Positions 11,632-19,795 of a stretch of 64,000 bases of DNA are shown in pieces; within the stretch, counting starts at the first letter, position 1, and every line of letters begins with the position of its first letter. The stretch is taken from positions 1-64,000 of the forward strand of contig NZ_JAMKFE010000021.1 in assembly GCF_023721835.1 (NCBI RefSeq), in the 5' to 3' direction. The notes under the pieces were generated by a model. It ran no database searches and was not told where the DNA came from. It worked only from the letters and a program-made list of their open reading frames with translations. The position numbers were made by a program, and so were the translations under genes. This DNA is from Caldimonas mangrovi (GTDB lineage Bacteria > Pseudomonadota > Gammaproteobacteria > Burkholderiales > Burkholderiaceae_C).

Positions 11632-12099
11632 ATGGATTTCAGCGAGGTCGTGCAAGCGATCCAGTCGCTCAACACGGAAGACGCCTTGCGAGCGCGGCTC
11701 GACGCGCAGCAGTGGCGCACCGTGGCCCAATACCTCACCCGCCACGAAATGCGCATGGGCGACGTGATCATCCGCCAGGGCGATCACGACCGGGCGCTGT
11801 ACTTCCTGGCGCAAGGCACCTTGCAGGTCTACATGACCGGGGGCCCGCCGGGCTCGAGCAAGGTGGCCATCCTGCGCCCCGGCTCGGTGGTGGGCGAGCC
11901 CAGCCTGTTCGCCGACGGCGCGCGCACCGCCAACGTCGAGGCAATGACGACGGGCGCCGTGTGGGCCCTGCGGCTGCCGCGCTTCGACGAGCTGTCGCAG
12001 CGGGTGCCGGCCATCGCGCTGGAGCTGCTGCGCGCGGCCGGTGCAGTGATGACGGTGCGCATGCGGGCCAACCTGGCGCGCCAGATGCCGGTGACTTGA
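11632..12099 (+). CDS. cyclic nucleotide-binding (cNMP) domain protein without effector domain
   Basis: The 155-residue product is mostly one CRP/CAP-type cNMP-binding domain. Visible features are GDVIIRQGDHDRALYFLAQGTLQVYM, then GSVVGEPSLFADGARTANVEA, which corresponds to the phosphate-binding cassette, and a C-terminal helix. No DNA-binding helix-turn-helix, kinase or channel domain follows, so it is an orphan sensor domain of unknown output. The start is set by AGAGGA eight bases upstream. A terminator follows at 12122-12145. Confidence 0.85.
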   Translation: MDFSEVVQAIQSLNTEDALRARLDAQQWRTVAQYLTRHEMRMGDVIIRQGDHDRALYFLAQGTLQVYMTGGPPGSSKVAILRPGSVVGEPSLFADGARTANVEAMTTGAVWALRLPRFDELSQRVPAIALELLRAAGAVMTVRMRANLARQMPVT

Positions 12100-12121
12100 G
12101 CGCTGCGCCGCCGCCAGCAAC

Positions 12122-12145
12122 AAGGCCACCCGAGGGTGGCCTTTT
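12122..12145 (+). terminator. intrinsic terminator after the cNMP-domain gene
   Basis: The stem AAGGCCACCC/GGGTGGCCTT with a short loop is followed by TTTT (the stem's last TT plus two more T). It separates the cNMP-domain gene from the convergent apt gene and might work in both directions. Confidence 0.7.
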
Positions 12146-12172
12146 GCATGGCTGCCGGGCGGCCCGGCGGGT

Positions 12173-12733
12173 TCAGTGGCCCTCGAAGGACACCAGCGTG
12201 AACAGCGGCAGGCCGGCGGCCCGCAGCTTGTCGGCCCCGCCCAGTTCGGGCAGTTCGACGATCGCGGTGCCTTCGATCACCTGCGCGCCGAGCCGCTCCA
12301 GCAGCCGCTTGCCGGCCATCATGGTGCCGCCGGTGGCGATCAGGTCGTCGATCAGCACCACCTTGTCGCCGGCCTTCACCGCGTCGGTGTGCAGCTCGAC
12401 GGTGGCCGAGCCGTATTCCAGCTCGTAGGTTTCCTCCACCGTCGTGAACGGCAGCTTGCCCTTCTTGCGGATCGGCACGAAGCCGACGTTGAGCTCGTAG
12501 GCCAGCACCGAGCCGATGATGAAGCCGCGCGCGTCGAGGCCGGCGATCACGTCGGGACGCACGTCGAAGTAGCGGTGCACGAACTGGTCGATCAGCACGC
12601 GGAACACCTTGGGGTTTTGCAGCAGCGGCGTGATGTCGCGGAACTGCACGCCCGGCTCGGGCCAATCGGGCACGGTGCGGATGTGGCTCTTGATGTAGGC
12701 GCGGTCGTCCATGGCAGGCGGCGTCGTGGGCAT
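12173..12733 (-). CDS. apt: adenine phosphoribosyltransferase
   Basis: Apt makes AMP from adenine and PRPP in purine salvage. The 186-residue product has the PRPP-binding motif [13 protein letters not shown], the flexible-loop region [20 protein letters not shown] and the start [25 protein letters not shown] typical of bacterial Apt. A second Met at residue 8 (MDDRAYI) is an equally plausible start. It lies 27 bases downstream of the cation antiporter gene on the same strand, so the two may be co-transcribed. Confidence 0.96.
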   Translation of the reverse strand: MPTTPPAMDDRAYIKSHIRTVPDWPEPGVQFRDITPLLQNPKVFRVLIDQFVHRYFDVRPDVIAGLDARGFIIGSVLAYELNVGFVPIRKKGKLPFTTVEETYELEYGSATVELHTDAVKAGDKVVLIDDLIATGGTMMAGKRLLERLGAQVIEGTAIVELPELGGADKLRAAGLPLFTLVSFEGH

Positions 12734-12760
12734 GGGGCGTCGATTGTCGCGCGTGCGGTG

Positions 12761-14758
12761 TCAGCCCACCAGCAGCTTCTGCTCGGCCAGCGCCAGCGGT
12801 TCGGGCAGCCCGGACAGCACCAGCGTGTCGCCGGCGGCCATCACCAGCGCGTCGTCCGGCTTGATCACGCCGCCGTGCGCCCGGCGCACCGACACCACCG
12901 TGACGCCGATGGCGTGCAACGTGGCATGCAGCAGCGGCTGGCCGCACAGCGACGAGCCGGCCGGCAGCGTGACCGACTGCAGCCGCTCGTGCTGCAGCTC
13001 GTCGGCGGTGTCGTCGTCGGCGCCGTGGAAGTAGCCGCGCAGCAGGCTGTAGCGCGCGTCGCGCTGCTGCTGCACGAGGCGGATCACCCGGCGCATCGGC
13101 ACGCCGACCAGCGCCAGCGCATGCGAGGCCAGCATCATCGAACCCTCGATCGCTTCGGGCACCACCTCGGCGGCACCGGCGCTGCGCAGCTTCTCCAGGT
13201 CGGCGTCGTCGATGGTGCGCACGACCACCGGCACCTTGGGCGCGTGCTCGTGCACCAGCTGCAGGATCTTCAGCGCCGACGGCGTGTCGGGGTAGGTGAC
13301 GGCCACCGCGCTGGCGCGCGCCAGGCCTGCGGCCATCAGGCTTTGCAGCCGGGCAGCGTCGCCGAACACCACGCTCTGGCCGGCGGCGGCGGCCTGGCGC
13401 ACGCGGTCGGGGTCGAGGTCGAGCGCCATGTAGGGGATGTGCTCGGTTTCCAGCATGCGCGCCAGGTTCTGCCCGCTGCGGCCGTAGCCGCAGATGATCA
13501 CGTGCCGGTCGGTGTTGATCGAGCGCTTGGCGATGCTGGTCATCGCCACCGACTGCATCAGCCAGTCGGTAGCCGACAGCCGCATCACGACGCGGTTGCT
13601 GTACTGGATGATGAAGGGCGTCGCCAGCATCGACAGCACCATCGCCGCCAGCACCACGCTGCGCAGCTCGGTGCCGACCAGGCCGCGGTCGGTGGCCAGG
13701 TTGAGCAGCACCAGGCCGAATTCGCCGGCCTGCGCCAGGTACAGCCCGGTGCGCAACGCCACGCCGGTGGTGGCGCCGAACAGCTTCGTCAGGCCGGCCA
13801 CCAGCACGAACTTGAAGGCCACTGGCAGCACCGTCAGCAGCAGCACCAGCGGCCATTGCTGCAGCACCAGCCGCCAGTCGAGCAGCATGCCGATGGTGAT
13901 GAAAAACAGCCCGAGCAGCACGTCGTGGAAGGGCCGGATGTCGGTTTCCACCTGGTGCTTGTATTCGGTCTCGGCGATCAGCATGCCGGCGATGAAGGCG
14001 CCCAGCGCCAGCGACAGCCCGGCGTGCTCGGTCAGCCAGGCCAGGCCCAGTGTGACCAGCAGCAGGTTGAGGATGAACAGCTCCTCGCTCTTGCGCCGCG
14101 CCACCAGCGTCAACCACCAGCGCATCACCCGCTGGCCGCCCACCAGCAGCACCACCACCAGCGCACTGGCTTTGAGCGTGGCCCAGCCCAACGCGGCGGC
14201 CATCTCTTCGCCGGACGAGCCGAGCGCGGGCACCAGCACCAGCAGCGGCACCACGGCCAGATCCTGGAACAGCAGCACGCCCATCACGCGGCGGCCATGC
14301 TCGCTTTCGAGTTCGAGCCGCTCGGCCATCAGCTTGACGACGATGGCGGTGGACGACATGGCCAGCGCGCCCCCCAGCGCCACGGCGGGCTGCCACGGCA
14401 GGCCCCAGCTGCGGCCGAGCAGCGTGTAGACCCAGGCCAGCGCGGCGTTGGCGGCGACCGTCACCAGGATGGTCAGCACCACCTGGCTCAGGCCCAGCCC
14501 GAACACCAGCTTGCGCATGCTCTTGAGCTTGGGCAGGTTGAATTCCAGCCCGATCACGAACATCAGGAACACCACGCCGAACTCGGCCAGGTAGCGGATG
14601 CCGGCGCTGTCCTTGGCCAGCGCCAGCGCATTCGGCCCGATCAGCACGCCGATGGCGAGGTAGCCGAGCATCGGCGGCAGCTTCAGGGTGCGGCAGGCGA
14701 CGACGCCGATCACGGCGGCGAGCAGGTAGAGCAGGACGAGTTCGAGGGTGGAGGCCAT
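12761..14758 (-). CDS. CPA2 family monovalent cation:proton antiporter with RCK domain (Kef-like)
   Basis: This inner-membrane protein probably exchanges K+ (or Na+) for protons. The 665-residue product has about 12 membrane segments starting LLYLLAAVIGVVACRTLKLPPMLGY. A cytoplasmic TrkA-N/RCK domain follows, with the Rossmann motif IICGYGRSGQNLARML, and then a TrkA-C domain ending near the C-terminus (LCGQPLLHATLHAIGVTVVSV). The architecture matches KefB/KefC and YbaL; no KefF/KefG ancillary oxidoreductase gene is adjacent, so the exact ion and regulator are unknown. Confidence 0.9.
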   Translation of the reverse strand: MASTLELVLLYLLAAVIGVVACRTLKLPPMLGYLAIGVLIGPNALALAKDSAGIRYLAEFGVVFLMFVIGLEFNLPKLKSMRKLVFGLGLSQVVLTILVTVAANAALAWVYTLLGRSWGLPWQPAVALGGALAMSSTAIVVKLMAERLELESEHGRRVMGVLLFQDLAVVPLLVLVPALGSSGEEMAAALGWATLKASALVVVLLVGGQRVMRWWLTLVARRKSEELFILNLLLVTLGLAWLTEHAGLSLALGAFIAGMLIAETEYKHQVETDIRPFHDVLLGLFFITIGMLLDWRLVLQQWPLVLLLTVLPVAFKFVLVAGLTKLFGATTGVALRTGLYLAQAGEFGLVLLNLATDRGLVGTELRSVVLAAMVLSMLATPFIIQYSNRVVMRLSATDWLMQSVAMTSIAKRSINTDRHVIICGYGRSGQNLARMLETEHIPYMALDLDPDRVRQAAAAGQSVVFGDAARLQSLMAAGLARASAVAVTYPDTPSALKILQLVHEHAPKVPVVVRTIDDADLEKLRSAGAAEVVPEAIEGSMMLASHALALVGVPMRRVIRLVQQQRDARYSLLRGYFHGADDDTADELQHERLQSVTLPAGSSLCGQPLLHATLHAIGVTVVSVRRAHGGVIKPDDALVMAAGDTLVLSGLPEPLALAEQKLLVG

Positions 14759-14794
14759 CCGGCGGGCGGGTCAGGAGCGTGAAGCCTAGAATCC

Positions 14795-15832
14795 GTGGAT
14801 CGTAGTCGAGAGTCCCGCCCCGTGTCAGAACGTTTCTCTTCCCCCAAACCCGTCGGCCCCTTCGACGTCGACCGCGCCGTGGCGCTGGCGCGCGAAACGC
14901 TGGAGATCGAAGCGGCGGCGCTGCTGGGCCTGAAGGCCCGCCAGGGCGAGGCTTTCGCCCGCGCCGTGCAGGCGATCCTGGAATGTGCCGGGCGCGTGGT
15001 CGTGATGGGCATGGGCAAGAGCGGCCATGTGGGCCGCAAGATCGCCGCGACGCTGGCGTCCACCGGCACGCCGGCGATGTTCGTGCACCCGGCCGAGGCC
15101 AGCCACGGCGACCTGGGCATGATCACCACCCACGACCTGGTGCTGGCCATCTCCAACTCGGGCGAGAGCGACGAGCTCAACGCCATCCTGCCGGTGCTCA
15201 AGCGGCTGTTCATCCCGATGGTGGCGATGACCGGCCGCGCCACCTCTTCATTGGCGCGCCATGCCGACGTCGTGCTCGACACCTCGGTCACCAAGGAAGC
15301 CTGTCCGCTGAACCTGGCCCCCACCGCGAGCACCACCGCGCAGATGGCGCTGGGCGACGCGCTGGCGGTGGCGCTGCTCGACGCGCGCGGCTTCCGCGAA
15401 GAGGACTTCGCCCGCTCGCATCCCGGCGGCGCGCTGGGCCGCAAGCTGCTGACCCACGTGCGCGACGTGATGCGCGGCGGCGACGCCGTGCCGCGCGTGC
15501 GCACGTCCACCAGCTTCACCGCGATGATGCGCGAGATGTCGTCGAAGGGGCTGGGGGCCACCGCGGTGGTCGACGAGAACAACCACGTCGTCGGCATCTT
15601 CACCGACGGCGACCTGCGCCGCCAGATCGAGAAAGGCCGCGACCTGCGCAACCTGACGGCCGAGGACGTGATGACGCGCGGCCCGCGGCTGGTGCGCGAA
15701 GACGCGCTGGCCGTCGAGGCGGCCGATGTGATGGAAGAGGCGCGCATCACCTCGGTGCTGGTGATCGACGAATCCGAGCAACTGGTGGGGGCGCTGAACT
15801 CCAACGATCTGATGCGCGCGAAGGTCATTTGA
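14795..15832 (+). CDS. kdsD: D-arabinose 5-phosphate isomerase (KpsF/GutQ family)
   Basis: KdsD converts ribulose 5-phosphate to arabinose 5-phosphate, the first step of KDO synthesis for lipopolysaccharide. The product has an N-terminal SIS domain (VVVMGMGKSGHVGRKIAATL; HGDLGMI; ISNSGES) and two C-terminal CBS domains (about 215-345). The start is uncertain. GTG at 14795 gives 345 residues, while GTG at 14822 (SERFSSPKP) is 27 bases downstream and has a better-placed GAGAG upstream. Downstream kdsC and lptC make an LPS-precursor operon. Confidence 0.94.
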   Translation: MDRSRESRPVSERFSSPKPVGPFDVDRAVALARETLEIEAAALLGLKARQGEAFARAVQAILECAGRVVVMGMGKSGHVGRKIAATLASTGTPAMFVHPAEASHGDLGMITTHDLVLAISNSGESDELNAILPVLKRLFIPMVAMTGRATSSLARHADVVLDTSVTKEACPLNLAPTASTTAQMALGDALAVALLDARGFREEDFARSHPGGALGRKLLTHVRDVMRGGDAVPRVRTSTSFTAMMREMSSKGLGATAVVDENNHVVGIFTDGDLRRQIEKGRDLRNLTAEDVMTRGPRLVREDALAVEAADVMEEARITSVLVIDESEQLVGALNSNDLMRAKVI

Positions 15833-15839
15833 CGCCCCC

Positions 15840-16430
15840 ATGCGCCCGATCGAACCCCACCTGAATTTTCCGCCCGAGCTGCTGCTGCAGGCGCAGGGCA
15901 TGCGTGCAGCCATCTTCGACGTCGACGGCGTGCTGACCGACGGCCGCGTCTACATCGGCGAAACCGGCGAGGTCTTCAAGGCCTTCAGCACGCTCGACGG
16001 CCACGGGCTCAAGCTGCTGGCCATGGCGGGTGTGGTGCCCGTGGTGATCACCGGGCGTGACTCGCCGGCCGTGCGCCGGCGGGTGGCCGACCTGGGGCTG
16101 CAGCACGCGCGCTACGGCGTGCACGACAAGCTGGCCGCCGCGCAGGCGGTGCTGGCCGAGTTGCAGATCGACTGGCCGCAGCTGGCGGTGATCGGCGACG
16201 ACTGGCCCGACCTGCCGCTGCTGGTGCGCGCCGGCTTTGCCTGTGCCCCCGCCAACGCACACATCGAGGCGCGCGCGGCCGCCCACCACGTCACCGAAGC
16301 GGCGGGCGGCCACGGCGCCGCGCGCGAATTCTGCGACCTGTTGCTGGTGGCGCAGGGCCGCTACGCCAGCCTGCTGCACACGCAGCTGCAGACGCTCGAC
16401 GACGGCCAGCGCAGCGGGCCGGCCGCATGA
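15840..16430 (+). CDS. kdsC: 3-deoxy-D-manno-octulosonate 8-phosphate phosphatase
   Basis: KdsC hydrolyses KDO-8-phosphate to KDO. It is a small HAD-family phosphatase without a cap domain that works as a tetramer. The 196-residue product shows the HAD motifs FDVDGVLTDG (catalytic Asp pair), VITGRDSPAVRRR and GDDWPDLPLL. It starts 7 bases after kdsD and overlaps lptC by 4 bases (ATGA), so the three genes are probably co-translated. Confidence 0.96.
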   Translation: MRPIEPHLNFPPELLLQAQGMRAAIFDVDGVLTDGRVYIGETGEVFKAFSTLDGHGLKLLAMAGVVPVVITGRDSPAVRRRVADLGLQHARYGVHDKLAAAQAVLAELQIDWPQLAVIGDDWPDLPLLVRAGFACAPANAHIEARAAAHHVTEAAGGHGAAREFCDLLLVAQGRYASLLHTQLQTLDDGQRSGPAA

Positions 16431-17125
16431 ATGCACCGGCCGAGCGGGTGGTGCTGGCACCGGCAGCGCCGCGGGCCACGCCGCGCGCGCCGCGGCGGTC
16501 CTGGTGGGCACGCACCATCGACTCGGTCACCATCTACCTGCCGCTGCTGCTGATGGCGCTGCTGGCCGCCGGCACCTACTGGCTGGTGAAGAACACGCCG
16601 GTGCCCGATGGCCCACGCGTCGAGGCGCCACCCCGCCACGAGCCCGACTACGTGATGAACGGCTTCTCGGTGCAGCACTTCACGCCCGCCGGGCGGCCCA
16701 GCACCTTCCTGGAAGGCCGCGAACTGCGTCACTACCCGGACACCGAGACGCTGGAGATCGACGACGTGCGCGTGCGCAGCACCGACGAACTGGGCCGCGT
16801 GACCGTGGCCACCGCCGAGCGGGGCTTGTCGAACCGCGACGCCAGCGAAGTGCGGCTGGTCGGCAACGCCCATGTGGTACGTGAAGCCGGCGGCCCGGCC
16901 GGTGCACCGGGCGGCACCGAGCGGCTGGAATTCCTCGGCGAATTCCTGCACGTCTATACCGAAGCGCAGCGCGTGGTGTCGAACCGCCCGGTGTTGCTGC
17001 GGCGAGGCAGCATGGAAGTGCGGGCGGCTTCGCTGAACTACGACCACGCCAAGCAGGTGCTGGAGCTGAAAGGGCAGGTGCAGGGCACGCTGCCGCCGCG
17101 GGGGCAGGGGGCCGGCAACTCGTGA
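16427..17125 (+). CDS. lptC: LPS export ABC transporter periplasmic protein LptC
   Basis: LptC is a bitopic inner-membrane protein that takes LPS from LptB2FG and passes it to LptA. The 232-residue product has a basic N-terminus, one membrane helix (about 33-51) and a periplasmic beta-jellyroll domain (DYVMNGFSVQHFTPAGRPSTFLEGRELRHYPDTE). It is translationally coupled to kdsC upstream and to an SDR gene downstream (GTGA overlap). lptA and lptB do not follow here, unlike the common order in related bacteria. Confidence 0.9.
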   Translation: MNAPAERVVLAPAAPRATPRAPRRSWWARTIDSVTIYLPLLLMALLAAGTYWLVKNTPVPDGPRVEAPPRHEPDYVMNGFSVQHFTPAGRPSTFLEGRELRHYPDTETLEIDDVRVRSTDELGRVTVATAERGLSNRDASEVRLVGNAHVVREAGGPAGAPGGTERLEFLGEFLHVYTEAQRVVSNRPVLLRRGSMEVRAASLNYDHAKQVLELKGQVQGTLPPRGQGAGNS

Positions 17126-17898
17126 ACGCGCCCCTCGTCTACATCACCGGCGCCTCCAGCGGCATCGGCCAGGCGCTGGCTGCGCGCTACTACCGCGGCG
17201 GCTACCGGCTGGCATTGGTGGCCCGGCGTGCCGGCGAGATCGAAGCCTGGGTCAGTGCGCAGGGCTACGACGGGGCGCGCGTGGCGGTCTACGCGGCCGA
17301 CGTGCGCGACGTGGCCAGCATCACCGGTGCCGGCCGCGCCTGCCTGGAGCGACAAGGCCTGCCCGACGTGGTGATCGCCAACGCGGGCATCAGCGTCGGG
17401 GTCGACACGGCCGAGTACGACGACCTCGACGTGATACGCGCCACCTTCGAGACCAACAACCTCGGCATGGCCGCCACCTTCCAGCCGTTCGTGGCGCCGA
17501 TGCGCGACCGACGCAGCGGCACGCTGGTCGGCATTTCCAGCGTGGCCGCCATCCGGGGCCTGCCCGGCCACGGCGCGTACTGCGCCAGCAAGGCCGGGGT
17601 GGTCAGCTACTGCGAAAGCCTGCGCGGCGAGCTGCGGCCGTACGGTGTCAAGGTGGTGACGATCGGCCCCGGCTACATCGACACGCCGCTGACACGCGAG
17701 AACCGCTACCCGATGCCTTTCCTGCTGCAGCCCGACGACTTCGCCGACCGTGCCTTCCGCACCATCGCGGCGGGCGTCAGCTACCGGGTGATCCCCTGGC
17801 AGATGGGCGTGGTCGCCAAGCTGATGCGGCTGTTGCCCGACGCGCTGTTCGACCGGCTGCTGGCCGGCCGCGCGCGCAAGAAGCGTCGCGGCGAGTAG
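17122..17898 (+). CDS. SDR family oxidoreductase
   Basis: This is a 258-residue classical short-chain dehydrogenase/reductase that uses NAD(P)H. It shows the Rossmann motif TGASSGIGQ (residues 9-17), NAGIS, a Ser in LVGISSVAA and the catalytic YCASK. The C-terminal region is basic and Arg-rich, with RKKRRGE at the end. The GTG start overlaps the lptC stop by 4 bases. The substrate cannot be told from sequence; linkage to kdsC-lptC hints at an envelope or lipid role, but that is inference. Confidence 0.92.
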   Translation: MNAPLVYITGASSGIGQALAARYYRGGYRLALVARRAGEIEAWVSAQGYDGARVAVYAADVRDVASITGAGRACLERQGLPDVVIANAGISVGVDTAEYDDLDVIRATFETNNLGMAATFQPFVAPMRDRRSGTLVGISSVAAIRGLPGHGAYCASKAGVVSYCESLRGELRPYGVKVVTIGPGYIDTPLTRENRYPMPFLLQPDDFADRAFRTIAAGVSYRVIPWQMGVVAKLMRLLPDALFDRLLAGRARKKRRGE

Positions 17899-18015
17899 CC
17901 CGGCGCCGTCGCGTTGCCCGGGGTGCGGGCGGTCACAAACTGCTGCCGCTCGTTGCTGGCCGCCGCCGCGCGGCGCGCGCAGAATGGCCGTTTGCTCTGT
18001 TGCTGGAGGCAACGC

Positions 18016-18615
18016 ATGACCGGCCTGCCGCACCACCTGCTCACCTGCGCCCTCAACAACCGCTGGGCCAACTATCGGCTCGAACAGGCCTGCGCGCAGC
18101 TCGGACCGCTGCAATTCGCGGCCCGGCGCACGGGCTTTTTCCCGTCCATCCAGGCCACGCTGAACCACATCCTCACGGTCGACTGGAAGTACATCGACGC
18201 GATGGAGCGCGCGCTGCAGGGCCGTTCACCCAACGACAACTGGCGCAGCTACTTCGACCCGCCCGAGCCCTACCGGACCTGCACCGAACTGGCCGCCGCC
18301 CAGCAGGCCAGCGACGCACGCCTGATCGCCATCTGCCGCGCCCTCGACGACGCCCGGCTGGGCCTGCAGGTGCCGGTGCCGCGCGAACACGGGCCTCACC
18401 CCGAGCGGCTCGACCGCCTGCTGGCCCACCTGTTCCAGCACCAGGTGCATCACCGCGGTCAGGTGCACGCGATGCTGGCCGGCACCGACGTCGCGCCACC
18501 GCCGTTGGACGAGTTCTTCTGCGACAGCGACGCTGCGTTGCGGGCGGGGGACTTCGAGGCGCTGGGGTACAGCGAGGCGGCGGTGTGGGGGTCACCGACC
18601 GCGCATCCGTGCTAA
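18016..18615 (+). CDS. DinB family protein
   Basis: DinB-family proteins are four-helix bundles that bind a metal through three His residues; some are thiol-dependent S-transferases. The 199-residue product has the candidate ligands in LNHILTVDWKY and HQVHHRGQVHAML. The start was set by CTGGAGG five bases before the ATG; an upstream in-frame extension looks non-coding. It is convergent with the gene at 18612-19082, and their 3' ends overlap by 4 bases. Confidence 0.88.
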   Translation: MTGLPHHLLTCALNNRWANYRLEQACAQLGPLQFAARRTGFFPSIQATLNHILTVDWKYIDAMERALQGRSPNDNWRSYFDPPEPYRTCTELAAAQQASDARLIAICRALDDARLGLQVPVPREHGPHPERLDRLLAHLFQHQVHHRGQVHAMLAGTDVAPPPLDEFFCDSDAALRAGDFEALGYSEAAVWGSPTAHPC

Positions 18616-19082
18616 AGGCACATGAGGCTACCAGGCAGAAGTCGCCATTGATCCTTGGTGAAGGTTCCACTCACGAAACCGCCGGGGTGAAGCGCTCCCC
18701 TCTTGTCCATCTCGAGTACATGCAGGGAGCAGGTCCATCCCTCGGTGGTTTTTCCGGACGGATCGGTGTGGCTGCCCGGCTCACAGCCTCCTCGCAGTAC
18801 GGCCCGTTGTTTCGGTTCTCGTTCCAACCCGTAGCCAAGTACTGCAGCCAGGATCTCGCGCAACGTCAGTTTTGCTGCGATCTGAGGAGCGCCGAGGCAG
18901 GCCGGGTGCTCAGACAAGGGCGTGGCCGCATTCTCAAGAAACAGCTGAACGACTTGGGCATGCTCGGGAGGGTGCGCGGGATCGATCGTCGCCGGATCAC
19001 CGGTGCGCGGATCGATGCTTTGCGCAGCGGCGCTGCAGGAGACGACGCAAAGGAGCCAAGCGGTTCTCGAACGAAGCTTCAC
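18612..19082 (-). CDS. exported small Cys-rich protein, possible immunity partner
   Basis: I do not recognise this 156-residue protein. It starts at a GTG that overlaps the stop of the upstream gene (GTGA). It has a basic start (KLRSR), a short hydrophobic stretch and a VVSC sequence at 13-16 that fits a lipobox, so it is probably an exported lipoprotein; cleavage after AAAQS is an alternative. Four further Cys (62, 100, 118, 155) could form disulfides in the periplasm. Coupling to a Cys/His papain-like protein without a signal peptide resembles an amidase effector with its periplasmic immunity protein; this is inference. Confidence 0.6.
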   Translation of the reverse strand: MKLRSRTAWLLCVVSCSAAAQSIDPRTGDPATIDPAHPPEHAQVVQLFLENAATPLSEHPACLGAPQIAAKLTLREILAAVLGYGLEREPKQRAVLRGGCEPGSHTDPSGKTTEGWTCSLHVLEMDKRGALHPGGFVSGTFTKDQWRLLPGSLMCL

Positions 19083-19582
19083 AGGAAGGTCCCGTAGTAG
19101 TACTCGACGGTCTGACCGGCAGCATGGTACGCGTGCCGGAACTTCTGCATGAACATCGCTACGGAGTCCTGCACGACGATGTCGCTCGTATTGCTGTAGT
19201 GCCAAACGGAGCCGTGCACATAGATGCCGATGTGCTTGGCGGGGTGTTCGTTCATCTTCAAGCGATCACCTGTTTTGACGATGTTGCTGGTGTGGGTGAC
19301 AAAGATCAGGCAACAGGACAAGTGCGCGGGGCGGTTCACCCAGAGTCCCGTGTCTCGCAGCCGATCGAAGATCTCGTTGACTCGGATGCACGCCCCTTTT
19401 TCAGCCCGCTTCTTCTCCGCGGACGTTCGGTTCTTGCATGTCGCCCCGAACTCGTAGCCCAGCATGTGGCCGACAAAGTGCGCGCAGTGGTTCTCGGAGT
19501 TTTCCTTGCCCAGGCCGAACGGGCAGAAATGGCTGATGTGCTTGCCCGCCGCTTCGCAAAGGGGCACAGATGTCTTGATCAT
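19079..19582 (-). CDS. papain/NlpC-like Cys-His protein, possible peptidoglycan amidase effector
   Basis: The 167-residue protein has a candidate catalytic Cys in NHCAHFVGHML (Cys33) and a His in KHIGIYVHGSVWHYSN (His117). Order and spacing are like those of NlpC/P60 or CHAP cysteine peptidases and amidases. No signal peptide or membrane segment is visible. Base composition is lower in G+C than its neighbours (30 of 60 at 19261-19320), which suggests transfer. Its stop overlaps the start of an exported partner. The arrangement fits a type VI-type amidase toxin with immunity gene, but no secretion genes are in the window. Confidence 0.6.
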   Translation of the reverse strand: MIKTSVPLCEAAGKHISHFCPFGLGKENSENHCAHFVGHMLGYEFGATCKNRTSAEKKRAEKGACIRVNEIFDRLRDTGLWVNRPAHLSCCLIFVTHTSNIVKTGDRLKMNEHPAKHIGIYVHGSVWHYSNTSDIVVQDSVAMFMQKFRHAYHAAGQTVEYYYGTFL

Positions 19583-19795
19583 GTTTCCTCACCTTGAACG
19601 TTGTACTTCTACGAAAAACCGCGGCCATCCTAAGCACCAACCGCCTGTGCGAACAGCAAATCGGGCGTAGCAAGTTGTGTCGTTGCGCGACAGCATGTTG
19701 GAATCTGCTGGCGAGCCAGCACCAGGGAGTTGACCCGGCGCGGTGGTGCGTGCCGGCCATCGGCGCTATCGTCGGCGCCGAAAGGAGCGCCAGCC

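Noticed and set aside
12176-14782. Long open frame of over 800 codons opposite the antiporter and apt genes
   Set aside because: It mirrors real genes on the other strand, is dominated by His, Gln, Arg and Val as expected for high-G+C antisense frames, and has no family motif.
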